A stretch of DNA of 64,000 nucleotides from Streptomyces liliifuscus (GTDB lineage: Bacteria; Actinomycetota; Actinomycetes; Streptomycetales; Streptomycetaceae), in contig NZ_CP066831.1 in the NCBI RefSeq assembly GCF_016598615.1, positions 4,092,001 to 4,156,000 on the forward strand, in the 5' to 3' direction. Shown piece by piece: positions 26,150 to 34,028 of this stretch (the stretch's first letter is position 1; every line of letters starts with the position of its first letter). A program made the translations under genes and the position numbers. The notes under the pieces are model-generated. The model worked only from the letters and a program-made list of their open reading frames with translations. It searched no databases and was not told the origin of the DNA.

Positions 26150-26585
26150 ACGGTTTCCTTCCAGCATCGCCCGCTACAGGTGACCCTCGCGGACGCAATC
26201 GTGCCCTTGGCGCTGGCCTCCCAACTGCGGGGTCACGGGAGGCACGGGCCCGATGGGCAACTCCCATGAAGGGAGTGCCGCGTGGTGCTCGGGCGGCATA
26301 CGACGGCTTTATGGAGTTCTGTTACTTCTGTGGTGCCGTACCGCTGGGGGCACAGGTGTGTCGTATGCGGGGCCTGACAGGAGTGAGACTCTGCCGCACC
26401 CCGACGCCGGAGGGCAATTCTGTGTCGGGTGTGAAAGCTCACACCTCGTTTGCCTCAGGAGTTTTCCGGAAACGAGCACACGCCAGGACGCCGCCCGGCT
26501 AGGCTCTTCAGCCTTTGCCGGACGGCGTCAATTACCGTGTAGCCACCACCCGTTGGACGGATGCCGCGAGGTGGGGCGCGCTGGA
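26150..26585. other. 436-bp gap between PhoH and SLT genes
   Basis: It should carry the SLT promoter and a long 5' leader. Visible structures are GTGTGA-AAGC-TCACAC (26429-26444), a perfect 6-bp hairpin or operator, and the near-palindrome GTTTTCCGGAAAC close by. I see no confident -10/-35 pair and no convincing gene. The c-di-AMP (ydaO) riboswitch often found before such genes is not recognisable. Confidence 0.5.
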
Positions 26586-27911
26586 TCAGATGTGTCCGTC
26601 CTCCAGCATTTCGGTCACAAGCGCCGCAATCTGGGAGCGCTCGGACCTGGTGAGTGTGACGTGCGCGAAGAGCGGATGGCCCTTCAGCTTCTCCACGACG
26701 GCCACGACTCCGTCGTACCGGCCGACCCTGAGGTTGTCCCGCTGGGCCACGTCATGGGTCAGGATCACCCGTGAATTCGCGCCGATTCGGGACAGAACGG
26801 TCAACAGGACGTTCCGTTCCAGGGATTGGGCCTCGTCCACGATCACGAACGCGTCGTGGAGGGAGCGGCCGCGGATGTGCGTGAGCGGCAGGACCTCCAG
26901 CATGCCGCGCGCGGTGACCTCCTCGATGACCTCGCGGCTGGTGACCGCGGAGAGCGTGTCGAAGACCGCCTGCGCCCAGGGGCCCATCTTCTCGGACTCG
27001 GAGCCGGGCAGATAGCCGAGCTCCTGCCCGCCGACCGCGTACAGCGGACGGAAGACCATCACCTTCTGGTGCTGGCGCCGTTCGAGCACGGCCTCCAGGC
27101 CCGCGCAGAGGGCGAGCGCCGACTTTCCGGTGCCGGCCCGGCCGCCCATCGAGACGATCCCGACGTCCGGGTCCAGCAGCAGATCCAGCGCGATGCGCTG
27201 CTCGGCGCTGCGGCCCTTGATGCCGAAGGCCTCCCGATCACCCCGTACGAGCCGGACGTTGCCCTCGGACGTCACGCGTCCCAGGGCCTTGCCGCGCTCG
27301 GACTGGATCATCAGGCCCGTGTGGACCGGATAGTCGGACGCCTCCGGGACGTACAGGGTCTCCTGGTCGAAGAGGAGGTCCACCTGCTCGCCGGAGAGCG
27401 TCAGTTCGGACATTCCGGTCCAGCCGGAGGAGCCCGTGATGGCGAGTTCGGCGCGGTACTCCTCGGCGAGGAGCCCGACCGAGGAGGCCTTGATCCTGAG
27501 CGGCAGGTCCTTCGACACGACTGTGACGTCGAACCCCTCGGCCTGCAGATTGCGGGCGACCGCGAGGATGCGGGAGTCGTTGTCCCCCAGGCGATAGCCG
27601 CTGGGCAGCACGCTGGGGTCCGAGTGATTGAGCTCGACACGTACGGTCCCGCCCAGTTCCCCGGTGGGGATGGGGGCATCGAGACGGCCGTACTTCACCC
27701 GGTAGTCGTCGAGCAGGCGCAGGGCCTGCCGGGCGAAGTAGCCGAGTTCGGGATGGTGCCGCTTGGCCTCCAATTCCGTGACCACCACGATCGGAAGCAC
27801 TACTTCGTGCTCGTCGAAGCGGTTCATGGCGTGCGGGTCGGCCAGCAGGACGCTGGTGTCGAGAACATAGGTGCGCCGGTCTGGCATACGGCGCTTTGTG
27901 CTGGTCACCAC
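26586..27911 (-). CDS. PIN-domain and PhoH ATPase fusion protein (PhoH2)
   Basis: 441 residues. Residues 10-145 are a PIN ribonuclease domain with acidic residues D18 (YVLDTSVLL), E46, D110/D112 (LGDNDSRIL) and D135. Residues 230-441 are a PhoH P-loop domain with Walker A GGRAGTGKS (256-264), the FRPLYAVGGQELGYLPG block and Walker B-like DAFVIVDEAQSLERN. Mycobacterial PhoH2 is an ATP-dependent RNA helicase/RNase; that is the expected role. The GTG GTG start lacks an obvious ribosome site; an internal ATG at residue 9 is possible. Confidence 0.92.
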   Translation of the reverse strand: MVTSTKRRMPDRRTYVLDTSVLLADPHAMNRFDEHEVVLPIVVVTELEAKRHHPELGYFARQALRLLDDYRVKYGRLDAPIPTGELGGTVRVELNHSDPSVLPSGYRLGDNDSRILAVARNLQAEGFDVTVVSKDLPLRIKASSVGLLAEEYRAELAITGSSGWTGMSELTLSGEQVDLLFDQETLYVPEASDYPVHTGLMIQSERGKALGRVTSEGNVRLVRGDREAFGIKGRSAEQRIALDLLLDPDVGIVSMGGRAGTGKSALALCAGLEAVLERRQHQKVMVFRPLYAVGGQELGYLPGSESEKMGPWAQAVFDTLSAVTSREVIEEVTARGMLEVLPLTHIRGRSLHDAFVIVDEAQSLERNVLLTVLSRIGANSRVILTHDVAQRDNLRVGRYDGVVAVVEKLKGHPLFAHVTLTRSERSQIAALVTEMLEDGHI

Positions 27912-28233
27912 GGAAGGACGTACCCCCTCGGATGAGGTCGGGGAGCGACGGAGGAGAGCTGGACCGGTGTCCGGCCGCGATGCACGGGCCGACTACCGGC
28001 CCTCTCCGCTTCGTCCGTACTGACCGCACGGTCGGGCTGGTGCAAAGGGCCTCCCGGGCGGACGGCCCCGTGCCGTCCGCTGAGATACGACACCCGTGGT
28101 TCGGGCGTCGACCTGCAAGGCTTATGCCCTCGAACGCGCGATGCCATGCCAAGGGCGATGACGGCGCGTTCGTTAACACCAGATGACGTACGTCCCTGAT
28201 GGCGCCCCCTGCGAGCGGGGACCACCCGGAGGC
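27912..28233. other. 322-bp gap between the prenyltransferase and PhoH genes
   Basis: Contains the hairpin CGGACGGC/GCCGTCCG (28059-28079) and the pair CGAACGCG...CGCGTTCG nearer the prenyltransferase stop, either of which could end that transcript. The PhoH promoter should lie here. No gene is supported. Confidence 0.5.
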
Positions 28234-29007
28234 TCAGCCGCCGTAGCGCCTGTGTCGCGCCGCGTAGTCACGCATGGCGCGCAGGAAGTCGACCTTGCGG
28301 AAGGCCGGCCAGAAGACCTCACAGAAGTAGTACTCGGAGTGGGCCGTCTGCCAGAGCATGAACCCGGACAGCCGCTGCTCACCGCTCGTACGGATCACGA
28401 GGTCGGGGTCGGGCTGGGCGCTGGTGTAGAGGTGCTTGCCGATCATGTCGGTGTCGACGCTGTCGGCGAGCTCCTCCATCGAGGTGCCCTTCTCGGCGTG
28501 GTCGAGGATCATCGAGCGCACGGCGTCGGCGATCTCCTGGCGGCCGCCGTAGCCGATGGCGCAGTTCACGAGTATTCCGTCGACATGCGCGGTGGACTCC
28601 TCGGCCTCCTTCAGGACGGTCTGCATCCGGGAGGGCAGGATGTCCGGCGTGCCGACGTGGTGCACACGCCAGCGGCCGTCGGCGGCGAGCGAGCTCACGA
28701 CGTTCTCGATGATGCCGAGCAGTGGTACGAGCTCTTCCTCAGGGCGGTCGAAGTTGTCCGTGGACAACAGCCAGAGGGTGACGACCTCTACGTCGGTCTC
28801 GGAGCACCAGCCGAGGAATTCCTCGATCTTGTCGGCGCCGGCCCGGTGTCCCTGGGCGGCGGTGCTGCCCGCCGCCTTCGCCCAGCGCCGGTTGCCGTCC
28901 ATGATGACCCCGATGTGCTTGGGCACCTGGTCGTGGTCAAGGTGGCCTTCCACCCTGCGTGCATAGAACCTGACCAGCAAGCGGCGCAGGTTGTCGCGCA
29001 GGTTCAC
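28234..29007 (-). CDS. Isoprenyl (cis-prenyl) transferase, UppS family
   Basis: 257 residues from a GTG with GGAGG 13 bases upstream. It condenses isopentenyl diphosphate with an allylic diphosphate to make Z-polyprenyl diphosphates for cell-wall lipid carriers. The catalytic Asp37 is in HIGVIMDGNRRWAKA, followed by GHRAGADKIEEFLGWC, LSTDNFDRPEEEL and the C-terminal PDPDLVIRTSGEQRLSGFML with the diphosphate-binding Arg residues. Actinobacteria usually have more than one such enzyme; I cannot tell the chain length. Confidence 0.92.
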   Translation of the reverse strand: MNLRDNLRRLLVRFYARRVEGHLDHDQVPKHIGVIMDGNRRWAKAAGSTAAQGHRAGADKIEEFLGWCSETDVEVVTLWLLSTDNFDRPEEELVPLLGIIENVVSSLAADGRWRVHHVGTPDILPSRMQTVLKEAEESTAHVDGILVNCAIGYGGRQEIADAVRSMILDHAEKGTSMEELADSVDTDMIGKHLYTSAQPDPDLVIRTSGEQRLSGFMLWQTAHSEYYFCEVFWPAFRKVDFLRAMRDYAARHRRYGG

Positions 29008-29231
29008 GTTTTCGTCAGCCCCTCCGTGCAGATAACGGTCCCCCGAGGGCGACACCCTACCGCTGCTGAAGCCCCGCTCCCCCTTGGGGTGCAAGGCCTT
29101 CTGCTCTCCGGGCGGCAGGGGGCGGGGGCGGCCCGTGCGGGGCGACGGCAACTCGCCGTACGGGACCACGGCGCCCCGCCGTACGGGACGACGGCACCTC
29201 AGGGGCGTACGCCGGGCGCGTGCGAGGGCAC

Positions 29232-29272
29232 AAAAAACGGGCCGGTCCGTGGGGGGGAGACGGACCGGCCCG
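29232..29272 (-). terminator. Intrinsic terminator with U-tract, candidate small-RNA 3' end
   Basis: On the minus strand a perfect 13-bp stem CGGGCCGGTCCGT / ACGGACCGGCCCG encloses a loop with seven consecutive C residues and is followed directly by TTTTTT. U-tracts after hairpins are uncommon in this window. The nearest minus-strand gene upstream ended more than 500 bases earlier, so the terminated transcript is likely non-coding or a leader. Confidence 0.75.
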
Positions 29273-29310
29273 AGGGGGGGTTTCCACCATAACCCTTCGT
29301 AAGTGATGCT
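29232..29310 (-). ncRNA. Candidate small RNA with C-rich loop (6C-like)
   Basis: The minus strand upstream of the terminator reads through GGGTT...AACCC (a possible first stem) and a run of seven C residues, then the terminator stem with seven C residues in its loop. Actinobacterial 6C RNAs are defined by C-rich hairpin loops and a short transcript; the resemblance is partial because only one C-rich loop is clear. The 5' end is not determined. Confidence 0.35.
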
Positions 29311-29682
29311 GCGTGCATCGGCGTGCCACAACTACTCTCCGCAGTCGCCCGGCAACGCCCGGGTGGGTGCGGAAGCGTTCATTCAAGGGCGGATCGTGGC
29401 CGAATCACAGCGGATTCCAAGGCAGCGGAGGCGAATCCGGAGGGAACCAAGGGGTTTGCGAGCGGTTGTGGGGCACTGCGCCATCCGCCTCGGACGTACA
29501 CCCCAAGAGTGACGCCCCCGGGAACGTCCACTTGACGCCAAGGATGGTTTCGCGGCCTCGGCCGCTTCGCGACTCCGATCGAACCGGAGCCCCGGTACGG
29601 AACTCCCGAACGCGCCCCCCGGCGCCGCAGGCAGGGCACCGCGCGGCCCCCTCCTCCGCGCGGTACCGTCCCGCGCAGATTT

Positions 29683-29719
29683 GCTCACGCGAATTACCTT
29701 GCTTCGAATTTACGTGAGC
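29683..29719. promoter_or_regulatory. Imperfect dyad GCTCACGcgAATT / AATTtaCGTGAGC
   Basis: Two 13-base arms with two mismatches and an 11-base centre, lying in an AT-rich spot of the long gap about 80 bases beyond the HxlR stop. CGAATT also occurs twice directly. It could be an operator or a hairpin. Confidence 0.4.
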
Positions 29720-29795
29720 CGGAGAGGTGCCACGGACCATTCGGGGTAACGATGTGGAAACTCTGTGAGCGTTTCCGGGATTTTCGTGAGGGCCC

Positions 29796-30194
29796 TCACC
29801 CGGACTGCGTGGCGACCGGGGGCTCTTTGCTCAATCCTGGGTGTTTACGGGCGATAATTTCCTTCATGTGCAGATCACCCCATTCACCCAACGGCAGAAG
29901 TGCGGTGTTCAGCGCCTTGCCCAGCTCGGTGAGCGAGTACTCCACGCGGGGCGGCACCTCGCCGTACACCTCCCGGTGCACCACGCCGTCGGCCTCCAGC
30001 TCGCGCAGCTGCTGGCTCAGCACCTTCTCGCTGATTCCCGGGGAGTGGTCTCCCCCGATACTCCGGCGCAGCTCCCCGAAGCGCAGGGTCCCGCCCACGT
30101 GCAGCGCCCAAAGGATCATCGGCTTCCACTTGCCGCCCACGACGTCCACGGCCGCGTCCAGGCCACAGCTGTAGGGCCCCTTGCCCTTCGACAT
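29796..30194 (-). CDS. HxlR-family transcriptional regulator
   Basis: 132 residues. The winged helix spans about 10-110, with Cys10 in the family motif YSCGLDAAVDVVGGKWKPMI, then LRFGELRRSIGG, SEKVLSQQLRELEADGVVHR and PPRVEYSLTELGKAL. A conserved N-terminal cysteine of this kind senses electrophiles or oxidants in some HxlR proteins. It is divergent from the winged-helix/AlkZ-like gene with only 67 bases between them, so the two probably share an operator and a regulatory link. Confidence 0.92.
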   Translation of the reverse strand: MSKGKGPYSCGLDAAVDVVGGKWKPMILWALHVGGTLRFGELRRSIGGDHSPGISEKVLSQQLRELEADGVVHREVYGEVPPRVEYSLTELGKALNTALLPLGEWGDLHMKEIIARKHPGLSKEPPVATQSG

Positions 30195-30248
30195 GGTCGA
30201 CTCCTCCCAAGACCGGGGCAGCGGACAGGATCTGACCTAGTTCGGGTC

Positions 30249-30254
30249 TACCGT
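30249..30254 (+). promoter_or_regulatory. Candidate leaderless -10 box (TACCGT)
   Basis: TACCGT ends 7 bases before the ATG at 30262 and no Shine-Dalgarno is present. GACCTAG...CGGGTC just upstream forms a short dyad that could be the HxlR site. Confidence 0.5.
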
Positions 30255-30261
30255 CGCCGCC

Positions 30262-31410
30262 ATGACTTCGAGGATCACATGGGACGAGGCGAGCGCGCGG
30301 CGCCATGAGCGGCAACTGCTGGGGGCGCCCGCGCCGGCCGGCACCCCCGTCGCCGAGGTCGTCTCCACGCTGCTCGCCACGCACGCGCAGGTCCTGTCGG
30401 CGGCCGAGCTCTCCGTGGGCCTGCGGCTCGACGGCGCGACCCGCCAGGACGTGCGCGCGGCGCTGTGGGACGACCGGAGCCTGGTGAAGACGTACGGGCC
30501 GCGCGGCACGATCCATCTCCTGGCCGCCGCCGAGCTCCCCTTCTGGAGCGCCGCGCTGACCGCCGTACCGAGCGGTGCGAGCGCCCCTCCGGGCGTGCGG
30601 ATGACACCCGGGCAGGAGGAGCAGGTCGTCGCCGCGATCGGGGACGCCCTCGACGGGCGGCAGCTGACCATCGACGAGCTGTCCGAGGAGGTCGTGGCCC
30701 GCACCGGCCCCTGGGCGGGGGACCTCGTGATGGAGGCGTTCCAGGGCAAGTGGCCGCGCTGGCGCCAGGTCATGCACCGCGCGGGCCAGTCGGGCGCGCT
30801 GTGCTTCGCCCCCAACCGCGGCCGCAAGGCCGCCTACACCCGCCCGCCGCACTTCGACCCGCTCCCCGCGGACGAGGCGCTCGCCACGCTCGTACGTCAT
30901 TATTTGCACGCGTACGGTCCCGCGACGCCGCAGCACTTCGCCAAGTGGGCCGCCGCGCCCCGGGGTTGGGCCGCCGACCTGTTCGGCTCGCTGGCCGCTT
31001 CGGGCGGAATCGAGGAGGTCGACTTCGAGGGGGCGCCGGCGTGGGTGGTGGCGGGCGACACGGAGTTCCCGACGGAGGCCGTACGCGGGGTGCGGCTGCT
31101 TCCCTACTTCGACGCGTACGCCATCGCCGCGCAGCCCCGGGAGCGGATGTTCCCCGGTGCGGCGTACGAGCGGGCCCTCGCCGGCGGGCAGGCGGGGAAC
31201 TTTCCCGTGCTGCTCGTCGACGGTGTGGTGGCGGGGGTCTGGCACCAGCGGCGGCAGGGGAAGCGGACGAAGGTGACGGTGGAGCCGTTGGGCCGGCTGA
31301 CCCGGGCGCAGGAGCGGGAGCTGGGGCAACAGGTGGAGCGGGTCGGTGAAGTCCTGGAGGCCGGGCCGGAGTTGGTGGTGGGGAAGGTGACGGCGGGCCC
31401 GCACGCGTAG
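30262..31410 (+). CDS. Winged-helix DNA-binding domain protein (HTH_42, AlkZ-like)
   Basis: 382 residues of the HTH_42 superfamily, which includes the DNA glycosylase AlkZ/YcaQ that unhooks interstrand crosslinks. Recognisable features are LGAPAPAGTPVAEVVSTLLA, LVKTYGPRGTIHLLAAAELP, the mid-protein YLHAYGPATPQHFAKWAA and the C-terminal FPVLLVDGVVAGVWHQRRQG. The glycosylase QxQ motif is not seen; the corresponding area reads THAQVLSAAELS, so enzymatic activity is uncertain. Divergent from an HxlR regulator, which suggests induction by reactive chemicals. Confidence 0.8.
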   Translation: MTSRITWDEASARRHERQLLGAPAPAGTPVAEVVSTLLATHAQVLSAAELSVGLRLDGATRQDVRAALWDDRSLVKTYGPRGTIHLLAAAELPFWSAALTAVPSGASAPPGVRMTPGQEEQVVAAIGDALDGRQLTIDELSEEVVARTGPWAGDLVMEAFQGKWPRWRQVMHRAGQSGALCFAPNRGRKAAYTRPPHFDPLPADEALATLVRHYLHAYGPATPQHFAKWAAAPRGWAADLFGSLAASGGIEEVDFEGAPAWVVAGDTEFPTEAVRGVRLLPYFDAYAIAAQPRERMFPGAAYERALAGGQAGNFPVLLVDGVVAGVWHQRRQGKRTKVTVEPLGRLTRAQERELGQQVERVGEVLEAGPELVVGKVTAGPHA

Positions 31411-31463
31411 CCCGCGAACGTCAACTCCGCTCGCGCCTCGGGGACTTGTTCAGGCCACGCGCT

Positions 31464-32240
31464 CTAGGTCCGGCGGGCCTCGATGAGGTGGCGGGAGCTG
31501 TGGGCCACGAACGGGCCCTCCGCCACGATCCGCTCGTGCAGGTCCAGGAGGCGGGTCCGGTACTGGTCCACGGTGAATCCGGGCACCATCCACACCACCT
31601 TCCGCAGGAAGTGGACGACCGCCCCGATGTCGTGGAACTCCATCCGCAGCCGCTCCGCGCGCAGATCGACGATCTCGAGGCCGGCCGCCTCGGCTCCGGC
31701 GCGCTCGCGGTCCGGGTGGCGGGCGCCGCGGTTGGCCTCCGGCTGCGGGCCGAGGAAGTACTCGACGAGTTCGTAGACGCTGCTCGGGCCCACGTGCTGG
31801 GCGAAGTAGGTGCCGCCGGGGGCGAGGACGCGGGCGATCTCCGTCCAGTGTGCCGTCACCGGGTGCCTGCTCACGACGAGGTCGAACGCCGCGTCGGCGA
31901 ACGGCAGCGGGGCGTCCTCGGGCGAGGCGACGACCACCGCGCCGCGCGGGTGGAGCAGGGCGGTGGCCTTGGCGACGTTCGGCGGCCAGCCCTCGGTGGC
32001 GACGGTCGGACGCGGCAACTGCCTTGCCGACGCGAGGACTTCGCCGCCGCCGGTCTGGATGTCCAGAGCGGCCTCCGCGGCGCCCAGCCGCTCGCCCATG
32101 GCCCGCGCGTATCCCCAGGAGGGCCGCTCCTCGGTGGCCCGCCCCTCGAACCAGGAGAAGTCCCAGCCCTCGGTGGGAACGGCTTCGCCTTCGGCGACGA
32201 GTTCTTCGAAGGAGGGGGTGGAGGGGGTGGCCGAGTTCAT
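31464..32240 (-). CDS. SAM-dependent methyltransferase
   Basis: 258 residues. A class I methyltransferase fold is indicated by motif I AALDIQTGGGEVLA (degenerate relative to DxGxGxG), acidic residue region VVVASPEDAPLPFADAAFDL and post-motif ARVLAPGGTYFAQHVGP. The C-terminal part (HDIGAVVHFLRKVVWMVPGF) resembles the small-molecule methyltransferase-11 group. No neighbour indicates the substrate. Its GAGG-rich upstream DNA contains a 39-bp direct repeat. Confidence 0.85.
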   Translation of the reverse strand: MNSATPSTPSFEELVAEGEAVPTEGWDFSWFEGRATEERPSWGYARAMGERLGAAEAALDIQTGGGEVLASARQLPRPTVATEGWPPNVAKATALLHPRGAVVVASPEDAPLPFADAAFDLVVSRHPVTAHWTEIARVLAPGGTYFAQHVGPSSVYELVEYFLGPQPEANRGARHPDRERAGAEAAGLEIVDLRAERLRMEFHDIGAVVHFLRKVVWMVPGFTVDQYRTRLLDLHERIVAEGPFVAHSSRHLIEARRT

Positions 32241-32330
32241 CGGGCGATGGTGACAGGCGGGGGTGGCGTACCGCGACCGAATTCCCGGGAGGGGCGTGGC
32301 CGCCGGGCGGTGTCACGTTCGCAGGTCCTG

Positions 32331-32410
32331 CCGGGGCGTGCCTCCGGCGGTACGTGCGGTTGTGCGTGCGGCCGGGGCGTGCCTCCGGCAGTACGTGCGG
32401 TTGTGCGTGC
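32331..32410. repeat. Two 39-bp direct repeats, 41-bp period
   Basis: Copies at 32331-32369 and 32372-32410 begin CCGGGGCGTGCCTCCGGC and differ at one base. The 41-bp period is not a multiple of three, so it is not a protein repeat. It lies between two minus-strand genes (LLM oxidoreductase then methyltransferase), in the presumed methyltransferase promoter region. Confidence 0.85.
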
Positions 32411-32500
32411 ACGTCGTCGCTCATGGCGAGGGAGTGTGGCGCCGGGCACTGACAGTCGGCCCTGCACCGCCCCGCCGTGAGCGACGACGGCTCGGTCCCG

Positions 32501-33373
32501 CTACGGGACGAGGGGGCGTACGTCCTCGGCGGTGAAGCGCACGAAGCCCTCGGGGTCCGGTTCGTCGCCGGTGGGCTGGAGGATCACGGTGTCGGCGCCG
32601 GCGTCCACGAGGCGGCCGACGGCCTCGGCGACCGCTTTCGCGTCCCCGGCGACCCCGAGGTCCGGAACCGACGCCACGCCGTCCGCCTCCAGCTCGGCGC
32701 GGAGACGGGTGGCGGCGTCGGGGCCGGTGGCGGTGAGGAGGTAGACGACGACCTCGTGCGAGCCGCTGCGGGAGCCCGACTTCCGCCCCTCGTCGATGAG
32801 TTGGCGGGCCTTGCGTACGCCTTCCGGGGGCGTAGCGGAGGTGAGGATGGTGCCGTCCGCGAACTCGCCCGAGAGCCGCAGCGTACGCGGGCCGGTGGCT
32901 CCCGCGAGGATCTCCACCGGTGTCTGCGGGGGCCAGTCGAGGGCGACGTCGTCGAGCTTCACGTACCGGCCGTCCGTGGTCACCCGCTCGCCCCGCAGCA
33001 GCGCGCGCAACGCCACGAGGTACTCACGCAACAGGGTCACGGGCGACTCGGCCCGCGCTCCGACCTGCCCCATCCAGTCCTGTACGCCGTGCCCGACGCC
33101 CACGATCGCCCGGCCCGGGAAGAGCCGGTGCAGGGTGGCGGTCTCCATCGCCGTCACGGCCACGTTCCGCAACGGCACGGGCAGCAGCCCCACTCCCACT
33201 CTCAGCCGCTCACTCCACGCCAGCGCTGCCGCCGCCGCGGAGATCCCCCCTTCCAGAAAACAGTCCTCCCACAACCACAACTCCTCCAGCCCCGCATCCT
33301 CCGCGGCACGGACCATCACACGCAGACGCTCGGGGGGCAGCTGAGGCCGGAACACGGCACCTAGTGCAGTCAT
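32501..33373 (-). CDS. LLM-class flavin/F420-dependent oxidoreductase
   Basis: 290 residues of the luciferase-like TIM-barrel family. Features: N-terminal GAVFRPQLPPERLRVMVRAA, LEELWLWEDCFLEGG, LRVGVGLLPVPLRNVAVTAM, the FPGRAIVGVGHGVQDWMGQV loop and the LYAAGATGPRTLRL-like segment ILAGATGPRTLRLSGEFADG. Streptomyces members often use cofactor F420 rather than FMN; the cofactor cannot be assigned here. It lies just after the Tad cluster's OmpA-like gene on the same strand but is probably separate (26-base gap, unrelated function). Confidence 0.85.
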   Translation of the reverse strand: MTALGAVFRPQLPPERLRVMVRAAEDAGLEELWLWEDCFLEGGISAAAAALAWSERLRVGVGLLPVPLRNVAVTAMETATLHRLFPGRAIVGVGHGVQDWMGQVGARAESPVTLLREYLVALRALLRGERVTTDGRYVKLDDVALDWPPQTPVEILAGATGPRTLRLSGEFADGTILTSATPPEGVRKARQLIDEGRKSGSRSGSHEVVVYLLTATGPDAATRLRAELEADGVASVPDLGVAGDAKAVAEAVGRLVDAGADTVILQPTGDEPDPEGFVRFTAEDVRPLVP

Positions 33374-33399
33374 GCGGTCTTCCTACCCGGGCTCGGGGG

Positions 33400-34026
33400 T
33401 CAACTCTCACCCTTCGGGAACGTGACCTCCACTCGGCGGTTCTTGCGGCGGCCCTGTTCCGATGTGTTGTCGGCGATCGGGTAGTCCTCGCTGTAGCCGC
33501 GTACCGCGAAGGTGACGTTCGTGTCGCCGAGGGCCGCGGCGAGTTCCTCGTGGACGACTTCGGCGCGGTTCTTGGAGAGGGTCAGGCCGTGGGCGTACGA
33601 GCCGAGGTTGTCGGTGAAGCCGAAGACGCGGACGTTCGTGGCGTTCTGGGCCTTGATCTCGTCCGCGATCGCCTTGATGCGGGAGCGTGCCTCGGGGTTG
33701 AGCTTCGAGCTGTCCTTCGGGAAGAGGACCTCCGCCTGGAGCGCGAACGTCACGTCCTCGTTGGTGTCCACGCGGCGTTCCTCGCCGCCGAGGTCCTCGA
33801 CGACCGACTTGATGTCCAGCACCCGCGCGGGCGCGAGCGTGGCGCCGTCGGCGAGCTTCAGCCCCGGGCTGTTCGCGTCCACTTCAGGGGGTGGGGAGCT
33901 GCTGACACTGCCCGGCGGAGCACTCGGGTCCTCGTCGTCCGCCTGGGCCGGGGTGAGGGGCGTCAGGAAGACGAGGGTGGTGAGGGCGGTGAAGGTGATC
34001 GCGGTGGTGCGGAGGGTGAGGGACAT
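33400..34026 (-). CDS. OmpA-family secreted protein, last gene of the Tad locus
   Basis: 208 residues from the ATG two bases after the preceding stop. A signal peptide (MSLTLRTTAITFTALTTLVF then LTPLTPAQA) leads to a Pro/Ser/Asp linker and an OmpA-like peptidoglycan-binding domain (about 85-205) with FPKDSSKLNPEA, VRVFGFTDNLGS, GLTLSKNRAEVV and GRRKNRRVEVTF. The last two carry the residues that bind diaminopimelate peptidoglycan. In a Gram-positive cell it could anchor pilus parts to the wall. It is coupled to the lipoprotein gene. Confidence 0.92.
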   Translation of the reverse strand: MSLTLRTTAITFTALTTLVFLTPLTPAQADDEDPSAPPGSVSSSPPPEVDANSPGLKLADGATLAPARVLDIKSVVEDLGGEERRVDTNEDVTFALQAEVLFPKDSSKLNPEARSRIKAIADEIKAQNATNVRVFGFTDNLGSYAHGLTLSKNRAEVVHEELAAALGDTNVTFAVRGYSEDYPIADNTSEQGRRKNRRVEVTFPKGES

Positions 34027-34028
34027 GG

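Larger units (their letters stand above)
29008..29795. other. 788-bp gap holding a minus-strand terminator and a dyad
   Basis: No ORF here has support from codon use or homology. It contains a minus-strand intrinsic terminator (29232-29272), a C-tract region that may belong to a small RNA, a 13-bp-arm imperfect dyad (29683-29719) and a weak hairpin GGAAAC/GTTTCC (29756-29776) after the HxlR gene. Confidence 0.6.

Noticed and set aside
26266..26502. Plus-strand ORF with CYFCG motif
   Set aside because: No ribosome site, poor codon pattern and it lies antisense to the probable SLT leader; the cysteine pair looks accidental.
26150..26585. c-di-AMP (ydaO) riboswitch before the SLT gene
   Set aside because: Such riboswitches often precede Streptomyces cell-wall hydrolases, but I could not find the conserved GGGTGAA and CGCCGAAtCCGTCAGC-type blocks on the minus strand.
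29057..29331. N-terminal extension of the prenyltransferase frame up to 29331
   Set aside because: The extra 108 residues are low complexity, cover the intrinsic terminator region, and the family start with GGAGG is at 29007.
29561..29600. TTCGATC loop resembling a tRNA T-arm on the minus strand
   Set aside because: The 5-bp stem does not fit T-arm positions 49-53/61-65 and no acceptor, D- or anticodon arms are present.
32331..32410. CRISPR-like repeats
   Set aside because: Only two copies, nearly contiguous, without spacers.
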